Below are positions 54,401-61,752 of a DNA stretch of 61,752 nt, in pieces. The notes beneath the pieces are model-generated. The model made no database searches. It worked only from the letters and a program-made list of their open reading frames with translations, and was not told the origin of the DNA. The position numbers and the translations under genes were made by a program. Each line of letters starts with the position of its first letter. The first letter of the stretch is position 1. The DNA is from Acidobacteriota bacterium (lineage in GTDB: Bacteria > Acidobacteriota > UBA6911), in the NCBI GenBank assembly GCA_016929335.1, contig JAFGIY010000154.1:1-61752 (forward strand), written 5' to 3'.

Positions 54401-54615
54401 CCGTTGACCACTTCTTCAATCGGGGCGGCTACCGCGTCCGAAACCACCTGTGCGCTTGCTCCGGGATAGGAAGCGCTTACCTGTACCGTTGGAGGCGTCA
54501 CATCCGGATACTGGAGGATTGGGAGGTTAAATACGGCAATGCTCCCGGCCAGAAGTATGATTACGGAGATAACCATAGCGAGGCGCGGACGCCGGATGAA
54601 ATGCGCAGAAAACAT
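51451..54615 (-). CDS. RND-family (HAE1) efflux pump, inner-membrane subunit
   Basis: A 1054-residue proton-driven pump of the AcrB/MexB type. It starts FSAHFIRRPRLAMVIS, keeps the proton-relay Asp pair in GVVVDDAIVVVENV, and has two large periplasmic loops with the usual twofold repeat and about 12 helices. GRIYQQFAVTI and ASKNAILIVEFAK are typical of the HAE1 class. Its start overlaps the stop of the adaptor gene (TAATG). Substrates are likely hydrophobic drugs, bile-like compounds or solvents. Confidence 0.95.
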   Translation of the reverse strand: MFSAHFIRRPRLAMVISVIILLAGSIAVFNLPILQYPDVTPPTVQVSASYPGASAQVVSDAVAAPIEEVVNGVEGMIYMSSSSSDGSYSLSVTFDVDVDIDIAMVKVQNRVQRAYNKLPSEVRQQAVNVSSRSGDILGFYSFYSPNRTHDQLFIGTYLDDKVKDVIARVEGISDVGIIGPSKFSMRIWVDPDKLAAYGISADTVSSAIASQNIQAAAGSIGTQPAADSQQLQFSIRATGRMEDVDEFENIVIRTNDEGGILTLKDVARIELGAESYSAGASFNGQPAIGFRLTQLPEANALTTLEKVKAELERLSQYFPEDLEYKAVYDPTMFIRAALNEIVLTLLLTFGLVVLVVFIFLQDWRATLIPACAIPVSLIGTFSILMALGYSINTLTLFALVLAIGVVVDDAIVVVENVQRLIETEHLPPQEATWKAMKQVSSAVIATTLVLLAIFIPIGFISGITGRIYQQFAVTISTAVSISTLNALTLSPALCSILLRPHRKKKFSFFGWFNWGLDKIRNLYVFSSTWLVRHKPVSVGIFLIVSSAAWFLFSGHPTSFLPSEDQGVVFVDIQLPENATQSRTSEVMYEFYEKAHKIPGIERMMTIVGFSQLGGGGDNSGMSFIMLKPWDERNTPELQIDSILANISKIAATIPGAQIRPFNQPPIRGLGSTSGMDFRLQAAMGQPPSELAGALDLLVAEANREPRIDRAFSTYRANTPQLYLDVNREKTEMLDVPISRVFSTLQTIMGSRYINDFNLRSRVYQVKVQGDYPHRSELEDIMDVYVQNNKGGMVPLTTLVDIRTILAPQTIERYNMYPSVRVNADVAPGFSSSEGMDGMEIAMRKAVPPGFQYEWTGMSYQERENEGQVVLLVIMALVFGFLFLVGQYESWTIPIPVMLSIAVAALGAMIALKITEIPLSIYAQLGLVLLVGLASKNAILIVEFAKTEREHGHSILESAAKASRIRYRAVLMTAFSFILGVLPMVLATGAGAAGRRHIGTTVFGGMLAAAAFGVVLTPSLWAIFQTVRERLKAFLHMKNAAGFIEEQPGLPEENE

Positions 54616-55823
54616 TATTTGCCTCCAGTTACGGGTGTTTTTTTCGTGCCGCCGCTGGAGATTGTTACAGTCTGCCCGGGACGCACTTTCTGAATGCCCT
54701 CAACGATGACTGTTTCGCCTGCTTTGATCCCCTCTTCAACAATCCAATCCTTGCCGAAAACCGATCTTTTCCTGATAGGCCGCATTTGCGCCACGTTGCC
54801 TTCTCCGACCACATAAACATAGCTGCCTTCATTGTTTTCAGCTACTGCCGCCTGAGGGACCAGAGTCAGAGTCTCTGCCTTGACGGAAGACAAAACCACC
54901 GTCACGTACCCTCCCGGGATAAGCAATTCATCCGGATTTGAATACCGTGAACGAAGAGAAATAGTCCCCGTGGAAGCATCGATTTGCGTGTCGGCAAAAT
55001 CCCAATTCCCTTTTCCATGATAAAGACTGCCGTTAGGAAGGCGCAGCGTCGGCCGGAAAATTCTCTCAGGAGAAGATCCCGTCTGCTCCATCAGGTTGAG
55101 GTATTCGACTTCGCTCATGGAGCATACTACCCGGATCGGGTCAAATTGCACGATGGTAGAGATGGTACCGGAATTCGGCCCCACGAAATCGCCGACAGAA
55201 TAGTGCTTCTTCGTCACCCGGCCGGACATGGGAGCCACGACAGTGGTGTAGCTCAGATCAATTTCAGCCAGATCCAGGCCGGCTTTTGCCGAAACCAGCT
55301 GCGCCTTATTAAAATCGACATTCCTCTGTGCGGCTTCGATATCCTTCTCAGGAACGCTTCCCTGGCGGGCTGATTGCAGACGCCGGAGATACTTTTCCGC
55401 TTCGACCATATTGGCCTCGATCTGCGAAACAGCGCCTTTGCGGGACTCGATTTCGGCCCGGTACTTGTCTTTTTCAAGTGTGAACATCAGATCCCCGGAT
55501 TTGACGTAGCGGCCTTCAACAAAGAGTATGGACTCCAGGTATCCGGAAACCCTGGCAACCAGGTCGACGGAATCGATGGCTTCCACCCGGCCTATATATT
55601 CTTTGGTTTGTGTAATATTCCTTGCCTGGACTTCCTGGACGCGCACAACAAGACCTTCCGCAACAGGCCTTGATACTGCACCCTGCTCCGGTGGGATCGA
55701 AGCTGCATCTTTCCTGCTTTCCAGCAGAAACCAAATCGCAACTCCTGCGGCCAGGAGCAGAAAGACATAATTTAATAAACGCTTCATCCAGGTTGAGCCT
55801 GATGGTTCTGCTTGATAGTTCAA
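54615..55823 (-). CDS. RND efflux periplasmic adaptor subunit
   Basis: A 402-residue membrane-fusion protein. The TTG at 55823 follows AAGGAG at 8 nt; an ATG 36 nt later is an alternative. It has an N-terminal anchor helix (LLNYVFLLLAAGVAIWFLL), lipoyl halves (YIGRVEAIDSVDLVARVSGYL; LSYTTVVAPMSGRVTKKHYSVG), a coiled-coil hairpin between them and a C-terminal beta-barrel/MP region. It is the first gene of the efflux operon; no regulator gene lies directly upstream. Confidence 0.94.
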   Translation of the reverse strand: MNYQAEPSGSTWMKRLLNYVFLLLAAGVAIWFLLESRKDAASIPPEQGAVSRPVAEGLVVRVQEVQARNITQTKEYIGRVEAIDSVDLVARVSGYLESILFVEGRYVKSGDLMFTLEKDKYRAEIESRKGAVSQIEANMVEAEKYLRRLQSARQGSVPEKDIEAAQRNVDFNKAQLVSAKAGLDLAEIDLSYTTVVAPMSGRVTKKHYSVGDFVGPNSGTISTIVQFDPIRVVCSMSEVEYLNLMEQTGSSPERIFRPTLRLPNGSLYHGKGNWDFADTQIDASTGTISLRSRYSNPDELLIPGGYVTVVLSSVKAETLTLVPQAAVAENNEGSYVYVVGEGNVAQMRPIRKRSVFGKDWIVEEGIKAGETVIVEGIQKVRPGQTVTISSGGTKKTPVTGGK

Positions 55824-56445
55824 CGTATCAACTCCTTAAGCCTTTTGCTTCCCTTGGCGGCCAACGATGCAAAATCTGCGGTAAGGATAGATTCTTTATT
55901 CATGACTTCTTTGCGTTTTGCATAGATGTTTTTGTAACTGATAGCTGAAAGCTGACGGCTGAAAGCGCGCCGCCGCTTCATCTCAATCTCGAAACCCTGG
56001 TTGCGGCCGGCGGCCGCGCCAGGAAGGATCAGCGGTCGTTTTGCAGACGCCCCTCACCGGGCACCTTCGCTCCTCCTCCCGACAAGGGGTAATACATCGA
56101 CACTGATGTCTGTGCCTCGGCTACAGCTGCATTTTACAATGGGATCCCACGGCTGGATACGGCTTTTTGGATACAACTGCGTCTTGTCACCGCAAAGACG
56201 GGACTTTTATGCCGCCAAAATGTTGAATTTCGACTGAAAACGAACCCAATATCTCACAAGAAAAATCCCATGGCCGCCAAACACAGGAGGAATGCCATGA
56301 ACAGAGTCGCTATATGGTAAAGGCAGCTGCCAAGAAGAACTTATCTGATGCTTTGGGAGTTTCCGGTATCCATGCTACGGTACCCTGGTAAAATTGCAGT
56401 ATGCTTTGAATCTCTAATCTTCGTTTCAGAAAAAAGGAGAAACCC
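55824..56445. other. Divergent intergenic region with repeat copy B
   Basis: This is 622 bp without a clear gene. It holds the dispersed repeat copy B and, at 56285-56320, a good AGGAGG followed by a seven-codon frame MNRVAIW. A second short frame starting MVKAAAKKNLSDALG opens at 56314. These may be relics of a lost gene. Confidence 0.5.
56122..56191. repeat. Dispersed intergenic repeat, copy B
   Basis: This copy is similar over about 70 bp to 42823-42891, in the same orientation and also in a gap between divergent genes. The best-conserved block is GCATTTTACAATGGGA. Confidence 0.5.
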
Positions 56446-57543
56446 ATGCGAATGAAATTATTTGCCATCTCCGCGATCACGCTTTTGCTGTTTATCGCCG
56501 TGGCCTGCCAACGCGAAGAGTCTGAGAATACGGCCCCTGCGAGCGCCGCACCTCAGAGCAATTGCGACCGAGCATGCCTGGAGAGTTACATCGATAAATA
56601 TATGGATGCAATGCTTGCCCATAATCCGGACAAGACTCTTTTTGACGAGAATTGCAGGTTCACTGAGAACGGGGTGCAATTGCCGCTCGGCAATGAGGGA
56701 CTCTGGGCCGGCATGGTTGGAAAGGGAACATATAAATTCTATGTTCCTGATATTGAAACCCAGCAAGTCGCATATATCGGGACAGCGCGGGAGGAAACTG
56801 CGACTCCCGGGGTGGGAAATCCCGTAGTTATCGCACTTCGGCTGAAGATAGGAAACGGACTGATCACAGAAGCGGAACAACTCGTTATACGGCCGGAGAG
56901 CAATCTGTTTGATCCAAACCGCAAGCCTGCGCCGTCAGCAGCCGAAAATATCGAAAAAATGGGCGCACCGCATCCGGTGTACATGGAAGTGATTCCGCCT
57001 GAGGAACGGCCTTCCCGCGAAGAGATGATCAAAATCGCCAATATGTATTTTTCAGGATTACAGCGAAATGACGGGAAAGGAGTTTATCCCTTTTCCGATG
57101 ATTGCGATCGCTATGAGAACGGCGGCCGCGCCACCAATGTTCCATTAAGACCGGGTCAGAAAAGACCGGATCCCCTTAAGGAAACGGTGTATTCGAGCGC
57201 ATGGGGCTGCAAAGAGCAATTTCAATCCGGCCTGATGCATTTCGTTTCACGAATTCGGGATCGCCGATTTGTGGCGGTAGACCGCGAACGCGGAATCGTT
57301 TTTACCTTCAACTTCTTCGATCATGGCGCAGGTAAAACCCGATATTTTAAGACTCCAGACGGTCGCGACCTGGTTGCAGGGCCTACCGAGCCATGGACCT
57401 GGCAACAAGCGGAATTATTCAAGATAGAAAAGGGCAATATCCGCCGCATTGAAGCTGTTCTTCAGCGATGCCCGTATGGGATGAATTCCGGATGGAGTAC
57501 TTACGAGCAGGGAATGTCGGAAGACATCCAGATCATCAAGTGA
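56446..57543 (+). CDS. DUF8021-like lipoprotein, single-domain
   Basis: A 365-residue exported lipoprotein, homologous to each half of the protein at 8419. AAAGGAG precedes the ATG. The signal peptide is FAISAITLLLFIAVAC (lipobox Cys near 20), then NCDRACLESYIDKYMDAMLAHNP, GNEGLWAGMVGKGTYKFYV, DDCDRYENGG and RDRRFVAVDRERGIVF match the DUF8021-like blocks. It has one unit with an N-terminal half (about 40-170) and a C-terminal half (about 195-365). Function is unknown. It precedes the M14 pair on the same strand after about 150 bp. Confidence 0.82.
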   Translation: MRMKLFAISAITLLLFIAVACQREESENTAPASAAPQSNCDRACLESYIDKYMDAMLAHNPDKTLFDENCRFTENGVQLPLGNEGLWAGMVGKGTYKFYVPDIETQQVAYIGTAREETATPGVGNPVVIALRLKIGNGLITEAEQLVIRPESNLFDPNRKPAPSAAENIEKMGAPHPVYMEVIPPEERPSREEMIKIANMYFSGLQRNDGKGVYPFSDDCDRYENGGRATNVPLRPGQKRPDPLKETVYSSAWGCKEQFQSGLMHFVSRIRDRRFVAVDRERGIVFTFNFFDHGAGKTRYFKTPDGRDLVAGPTEPWTWQQAELFKIEKGNIRRIEAVLQRCPYGMNSGWSTYEQGMSEDIQIIK

Positions 57544-57691
57544 TCCACACGGGAGTAACTGTTATTGCGCGCTGGCACGCAATTTGGCAGAATGGGCGCA
57601 ATTGAGCTTTGACCTTAAATAATTACGTTCCGATGCCGGCCGCCAGGATCAAGCCGTGCTGAATATCAGCTCGCCAGGGAGGTACTCAAAC

Positions 57692-59722
57692 GTGCATATC
57701 TCTAAATTCCCGCAGCTCATATTTTTGCTGTTCCTGATGAATGTCTTTGGATTCGCTGCTCCGGCGGCCGATTTCGCCTTCGACCGCTACCATCAACCGG
57801 AAGAACGGACAGCCGCGATCCGGGAAATGGCCCGGACGAATGCCGGATTTGCCCGGATTCACACACTGGCGAAAAGTCCCGGAGGCCGCGATCTCGCCGT
57901 TCTTGAGATAGGACCCGAAACAGGCAAAGATCGGAAAGCATTCCCTGCAGTGTTTATCGCGGCCGACATGGAGGGAACGGTTCCGATCTCGGGAGAAGCA
58001 GCACTTTATCTGGCCAGGCTCATCATCGAGAAAGCCGAGCTTCGCGCTGACCTTACATGGTATATCCTCCCCTGCGGCAATCCCGATGCCGCAGCCCGAT
58101 TCTTCACAAAGCCCCTGCATCGGAATCCGCGCAATGCTGCCCCCGTTAACGACGACCAGGATGACGCGACCGACGAAGATGGGCCGGACGACCTCAATGG
58201 AGACGGGATTCTGACTCAGATGAGAGTCAAGGATCCCGCCGGGGAATGGATCCCGGTCCCCGACGAACCGCGTCTGCTGAAGAAAGCGGATCCGACCAAA
58301 GGCGAGAAAGGAATTTACAGGCTTTATTCCGAAGGAATCGATAACGACCACGACGGCCGTTATAGCGAAGACGGACCCGGTGGAATCAATATTGGTATCA
58401 GCTTCCCTCACCTTTTCAAGTTTTTCGAGCCCGAGCGGGGGCTTTGGCCGGGAAGTCAAAAAGAGACTTTCGCCCTCCTGAAATTTTTCGACGAACACCG
58501 GGAAGTCGGGCTGACTTTCGTCTTCGGAGAAACCAATTTCTGCCTGGCTCCACCCGGCGGCGGACGAAAGGGAGAAGCGGATCTCAACCGGATCAAGATT
58601 CCCCAGTATATTGCAAGCCGCATCAATGCCGATCCGGATAAAGCATATACAATGTCGGAAATCATGGATTTGATCAAACCCCTTGTGCCTGCCGGCGTTG
58701 AGGCTACCGAGGCTATGATCGCCGGTTTCCTGGGACTCGGAGAGGTGGTTAATCCTCTTGAAGAAGATCTCAAGTTCTATCGGGAGCTATCCGAGCAGTA
58801 CAAAGAATTTCTCAAAACGAACAAGCTCGATACCAAGCGACTCGATCCGGCCAGGGACAAAGATGGATCCTTCGAGCTGTGGTCCTATTACCACCTCGGA
58901 CTGCCGTCCTTCGCACTGGATTTCTGGACCGCACCTGAAGTCAAGGATGAAAAGTCCGGAGACGAAATTACGCTCGCAAAACTGGAGAAGATGAGCAACG
59001 ACGAATTTATTTCCTTAGGCGAGGAAAAGGTTGACGCCTTCCTCAAATCCATCGGAGCCCCCGACCAGTTCAAGGCCGCTCAGGCCTTTGATGCCATCAA
59101 AGCCGGGAAGATGGATACGAAGAAAATGTCCGAGATACTCAAACAAATGCCGAAGCCACCGGCAAAAGGAGGCGCGGATCCAAGAGAGAAGGCGCTCCTG
59201 GCGTGGAGTGATAAAGAACTCGAAGGACGGGGCTTCATCGATTGGAGGCCCTATAAGCATCCGACGCTCGGAGAGGTCGAGATCGGCGGATTTGTTCCTT
59301 TTACTGATAATTCTCCACCGCCTCGAATGGTTGAAGATCTTCTCAAAGGCCAGGTTCCATGGGTTTTTGAAATCTCCCGAAAGATGCCCCGGATAAAAAT
59401 TGTCGAAGCCAAGGTCAAATCGATTGGGGCAGGGCTATACGAAATCAAGGTCTGGGTGGGAAATGCCGGCATCCTGCCTTACCCGACTGCGATGGGCCAG
59501 AGAAACCAGCGGATCCTTCCCGTTATCGTCACCCTGAACGGTGACGGCTTCAGCATAATCGAGGGGAAACCGAGGAGCACGGTGGCATCGGTTCCCGGTT
59601 TAAGTTCCAGAGAAGCAACATGGATAGTGCGGACGGATAAGCCGCTCAAAATAGAAGCAAAGGCGGAAACTCAGTGCGCCGGGAGTGATTCCCGGATAAT
59701 CGATCTGGGAGGTGCGGAATGA
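57692..59722 (+). CDS. M14-like exported protein with lost zinc ligands (pseudo-carboxypeptidase)
   Basis: A 676-residue exported protein. I chose the GTG at 57692, 9 nt after GGGAGG, giving the signal peptide FPQLIFLLFLMNVFGFAAPA; a GTG 36 nt upstream lacks a ribosome site. It aligns with the next gene from FDRYHQPEE onward. Where that enzyme has the zinc motif NIHGNE, this one has DMEGTV; SFHNSGG is FGETNF; the catalytic YVAEVFQA is FALDFWTA; and the NRNWG block is missing. All the zinc ligands are therefore lost. It keeps an Asp-rich DxDxDG-like insert (DDQDDATDEDGPDDLNGDG; GIDNDHDGRYSEDG) that could bind calcium. It overlaps the next gene by 4 bp, so the two products are made together. 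Confidence 0.8.
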   Translation: MHISKFPQLIFLLFLMNVFGFAAPAADFAFDRYHQPEERTAAIREMARTNAGFARIHTLAKSPGGRDLAVLEIGPETGKDRKAFPAVFIAADMEGTVPISGEAALYLARLIIEKAELRADLTWYILPCGNPDAAARFFTKPLHRNPRNAAPVNDDQDDATDEDGPDDLNGDGILTQMRVKDPAGEWIPVPDEPRLLKKADPTKGEKGIYRLYSEGIDNDHDGRYSEDGPGGINIGISFPHLFKFFEPERGLWPGSQKETFALLKFFDEHREVGLTFVFGETNFCLAPPGGGRKGEADLNRIKIPQYIASRINADPDKAYTMSEIMDLIKPLVPAGVEATEAMIAGFLGLGEVVNPLEEDLKFYRELSEQYKEFLKTNKLDTKRLDPARDKDGSFELWSYYHLGLPSFALDFWTAPEVKDEKSGDEITLAKLEKMSNDEFISLGEEKVDAFLKSIGAPDQFKAAQAFDAIKAGKMDTKKMSEILKQMPKPPAKGGADPREKALLAWSDKELEGRGFIDWRPYKHPTLGEVEIGGFVPFTDNSPPPRMVEDLLKGQVPWVFEISRKMPRIKIVEAKVKSIGAGLYEIKVWVGNAGILPYPTAMGQRNQRILPVIVTLNGDGFSIIEGKPRSTVASVPGLSSREATWIVRTDKPLKIEAKAETQCAGSDSRIIDLGGAE

Positions 59723-61479
59723 AAAAGCTGACCGGCATCGGGCTTCTGGTCTTTTTCACTGCCTTTACCCCGGCTGCGGTGCAAGATGAAATCACGGTCC
59801 CCCTTCGGTTCGACCGCTATCATCAGCTCGAGGAAATCGCAGGGGCGCTCAAAGCGCTTAACACGGCCTATCCGGAATTAACCGTCCTCGAGGAAGTGGG
59901 CAAGAGCGACGAGGGCCGCCCGATTTATGCGATGACCGTCAACAATCCAAAAACGGGAGATCCTTTGGACAAGCCGGGGATTTATATCGACGGGAATATA
60001 CATGGCAACGAAATTCAGGGCGGTGACATCTCGCTTTATTTGCTCGATTATCTGCTCGGCAATTATGGAAGCAACCGGGAAATCACCGAGTTGGTAGACC
60101 GGATCTGTTTTTATGTGGTGCCGGTCGTTAACGTGGACGGGCGGCATCATTTCATGACTGAAGCCAATACTCCGAGTTCCAACCGCGGTCTCCGGATCCC
60201 GACCGACGACGACCGGGACGGCCTGTTCGATGAAGATTTCCCCGACGACATCGACGGCGACGGAAACATCTGCCGGATGCGTATCAAAGATCCTTTCGGA
60301 CGGCTTAAGACCGATCCGGAGGATTCCCGGCTGATGATCCGGGTCAAGCCGGATGAAAAGGGGGAATGGACGGATCTCGGCGAGGAAGGCATCGACAACG
60401 ACGGGGACGGCCAGGTGAACGAAGACGGGGAGGGGTACGTTGATCCGAACAGGAACTGGGGATTTAACTGGGCCCCGCCCTATGCTCAGAACGGCTCCGG
60501 AGAATATCCCTTCTCCGGGACAGGGATGAATGCCCTCGCGGAATGGATCCTGAAAAAGACCAATATATGTGTCGGGTGGTCCTTCCATAACAGCGGCGGG
60601 ATGTACCTGCGCGGTCCGGGAAGCAAGAGCCTGGGGGAGTATCCTCCGGAGGATCTCTCCGTATACGACTATATAGGCAAACAAGCCGAGCGGATTACGC
60701 CCGGATACCGTTATCTGGTCACATGGAAGGACCTTTATGCAGTCCGGGGCGACTCCGTTGAATGGCTGACGCGTATCATGGGAGCATATGGCTACGTGGC
60801 CGAGGTCTTCCAGGCTCAGGCCGAGACCTTTACCGGATCATCCGAAAAGGCATCCAAAACCGCTTCTCCGGATTTGTATTCGGCCCTTACATCGAGCGGA
60901 ATATCCGAGCGTGAGAGGATACAGTTCAATGATCACCTCGCTCAGGGACGGCTTTTCAAACCCTGGACTCCATTCAAACATCCGACCTACGGCGACATTG
61001 AAATCGGCGGTTGGGTCAAGATGAGCAGCCGGCTGTCCGCGCCCTTCATGATCAAGGACCTGGTCCACCGGAATGCCATGGTTGTCATCTTCTCGGCGAA
61101 GCACCTGCCTGAAGTCGGCCTCGAGGTTACGGAGATCAAATCCATGGGTAACAATCTCTATCGGGTTCGGACGAGGCTGACGAATTCGAAAGCTGTCCCT
61201 ACCATGAATTACCTGGCTCAAAGGGTAAATCTCTATCCCAGAGACATGCTGAGAATTTCCGGAGCGGCGGCGAAAATCATTGCCGGCGGAGTTCTGACAG
61301 ACCGCTATCAGGACAAGGTGACATACAAAAAAGAAAAGCCCGAGATACAGTTTCTTGTAGTCCCCGGATTCGGCAAAATAGAACACCAGTTTCTTGTAGA
61401 AGGTGAAGGAGAGATTACAATCCGCTACGAATCAAGGCATGGCGGGAAATTGATGAAGGTCGCAAACCTCAAACAGTAA
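59719..61479 (+). CDS. M14-family zinc carboxypeptidase, exported
   Basis: A 586-residue exported metallopeptidase with signal peptide GIGLLVFFTAFTPAAVQ. The M14 site is intact: H95 and E98 in NIHGNE, third zinc ligand H290 in SFHNSGG, catalytic E362 in YVAEVFQ, and NRNW for substrate binding. Between them lies a long Asp-rich insert (TDDDRDGLFDEDFPDDIDG; GIDNDGDGQVNEDGEG) resembling calcium loops, absent from ordinary carboxypeptidases. A C-terminal about 150-residue beta domain follows (GDIEIGGWV onward). The start overlaps the upstream stop (ATGA). It likely acts on peptides or peptidoglycan-type substrates in the periplasm or outside. Confidence 0.9.
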   Translation: MKKLTGIGLLVFFTAFTPAAVQDEITVPLRFDRYHQLEEIAGALKALNTAYPELTVLEEVGKSDEGRPIYAMTVNNPKTGDPLDKPGIYIDGNIHGNEIQGGDISLYLLDYLLGNYGSNREITELVDRICFYVVPVVNVDGRHHFMTEANTPSSNRGLRIPTDDDRDGLFDEDFPDDIDGDGNICRMRIKDPFGRLKTDPEDSRLMIRVKPDEKGEWTDLGEEGIDNDGDGQVNEDGEGYVDPNRNWGFNWAPPYAQNGSGEYPFSGTGMNALAEWILKKTNICVGWSFHNSGGMYLRGPGSKSLGEYPPEDLSVYDYIGKQAERITPGYRYLVTWKDLYAVRGDSVEWLTRIMGAYGYVAEVFQAQAETFTGSSEKASKTASPDLYSALTSSGISERERIQFNDHLAQGRLFKPWTPFKHPTYGDIEIGGWVKMSSRLSAPFMIKDLVHRNAMVVIFSAKHLPEVGLEVTEIKSMGNNLYRVRTRLTNSKAVPTMNYLAQRVNLYPRDMLRISGAAAKIIAGGVLTDRYQDKVTYKKEKPEIQFLVVPGFGKIEHQFLVEGEGEITIRYESRHGGKLMKVANLKQ

Positions 61480-61569
61480 TCAACCACGGCCGGCGGGAAT
61501 GGTTTTCGCATGCCCACACAGCTCTCGCTGTTACCCGAACTTGACACTGTGGGTGTCCTTCTCACATGA

Positions 61570-61740
61570 GGGTCGCGGCTTCAGCCGCGACCTGGAGTTT
61601 ATACATTTGAGACTGGAATGATAATGGAGAACCCGGCAAACAGCCGCGAAGCGGCTGCGAAACGAAGCCCGGGGTTGGCTGCGTTTTTTGCAGCCAACCC
61701 TGGGGATGATGTGCCATTGGAGTCAACCCTGAAAGGGTTG
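61570..61740. repeat. Cluster of short palindromes at the right edge
   Basis: In order: GTCGCGGCTTCAGCCGCGAC (61572-61591, third copy of the REP arm), CAGCCGCgaaGCGGCTG (61641-61657), GGGTTGGCTGCgttttttGCAGCCAACCC arms (61672-61700) and CAACCCTgaaAGGGTTG (61724-61740). No gene is seen after 61479. The third palindrome has an 11-bp stem and could terminate the peptidase transcript. Confidence 0.65.
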
Positions 61741-61752
61741 AGCGAATACGCA

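Overview
The window looks like a chromosomal segment from a Gram-negative, probably Acidobacteriota-type bacterium. The reasons are a TonB-dependent receptor with an N-terminal carboxypeptidase-regulatory-like domain, a Ser/Thr kinase fused to a TolB-like domain and TPRs, RND efflux, lipoproteins, a PEP-CTERM protein and sigma-54 regulation. The taxonomic call is an inference. I count 41 protein-coding genes and one aminotransferase remnant. I saw no rRNA, tRNA, CRISPR array, transposase or phage gene.

Layout. 0-5.5 kb: a divergent TonB receptor / receptor-kinase pair lying between two copies of a 71-bp direct repeat; the right copy borders a frameshifted 3' remnant of a class I/II aminotransferase (DapL-like). 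5.7-8 kb: cysteine synthase and a nucleotide-translocase-like carrier. 8.4-10.2 kb: a lipoprotein with two tandem DUF8021-like domains. 10.4-14.9 kb: a minus-strand operon of MFS transporter, metallo-beta-lactamase-fold hydrolase and two paralogous bicupins, which reads like an uncharacterised uptake/catabolic unit. 15-22.8 kb: a small membrane protein, then a six-gene operon (HlyD-type adaptor, ABC ATPase, two FtsX-type permeases, NtrC-type regulator, histidine kinase) behind a textbook sigma-54 promoter, i.e. a self-contained envelope-response circuit. 22.8-30.4 kb: a SpoT-like HD hydrolase, a SorC-like sugar-binding regulator, TrkA/TrkH potassium uptake, a thioesterase and an M3 peptidase lipoprotein.

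30.4-35.4 kb: a REPIN-like repeat pair, an asparagine-synthetase homologue without its glutaminase cysteine, a PEP-CTERM protein and a double universal-stress protein. 35.6-40.9 kb: an operon of a MarR-GNAT fusion, an ornithine/alanine racemase-like enzyme, a methyltransferase and an SSS symporter, with a visible promoter and MarR-type operator. 40.9-46 kb: a GH13 sugar phosphorylase-like enzyme, ArgC and CstA. 46.1-49.8 kb: an orphan Card1/Can2-like CARF nuclease (normally a type III CRISPR effector) between CstA and an NSS transporter, then a Tat-exported DUF169 protein. 49.9-55.8 kb: a complete RND tripartite efflux operon. 56.4-61.5 kb: a second DUF8021-like lipoprotein and a translationally coupled pair of exported M14-type carboxypeptidases, the first with its zinc ligands lost and the second intact.

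Starts were moved from the longest possible ORF to codons with a good Shine-Dalgarno sequence and, where relevant, a proper signal peptide. The strongest candidates for undescribed biology are the bicupin/hydrolase/MFS operon, the orphan CARF nuclease, the racemase/methyltransferase/symporter operon and the active/inactive M14 pair.
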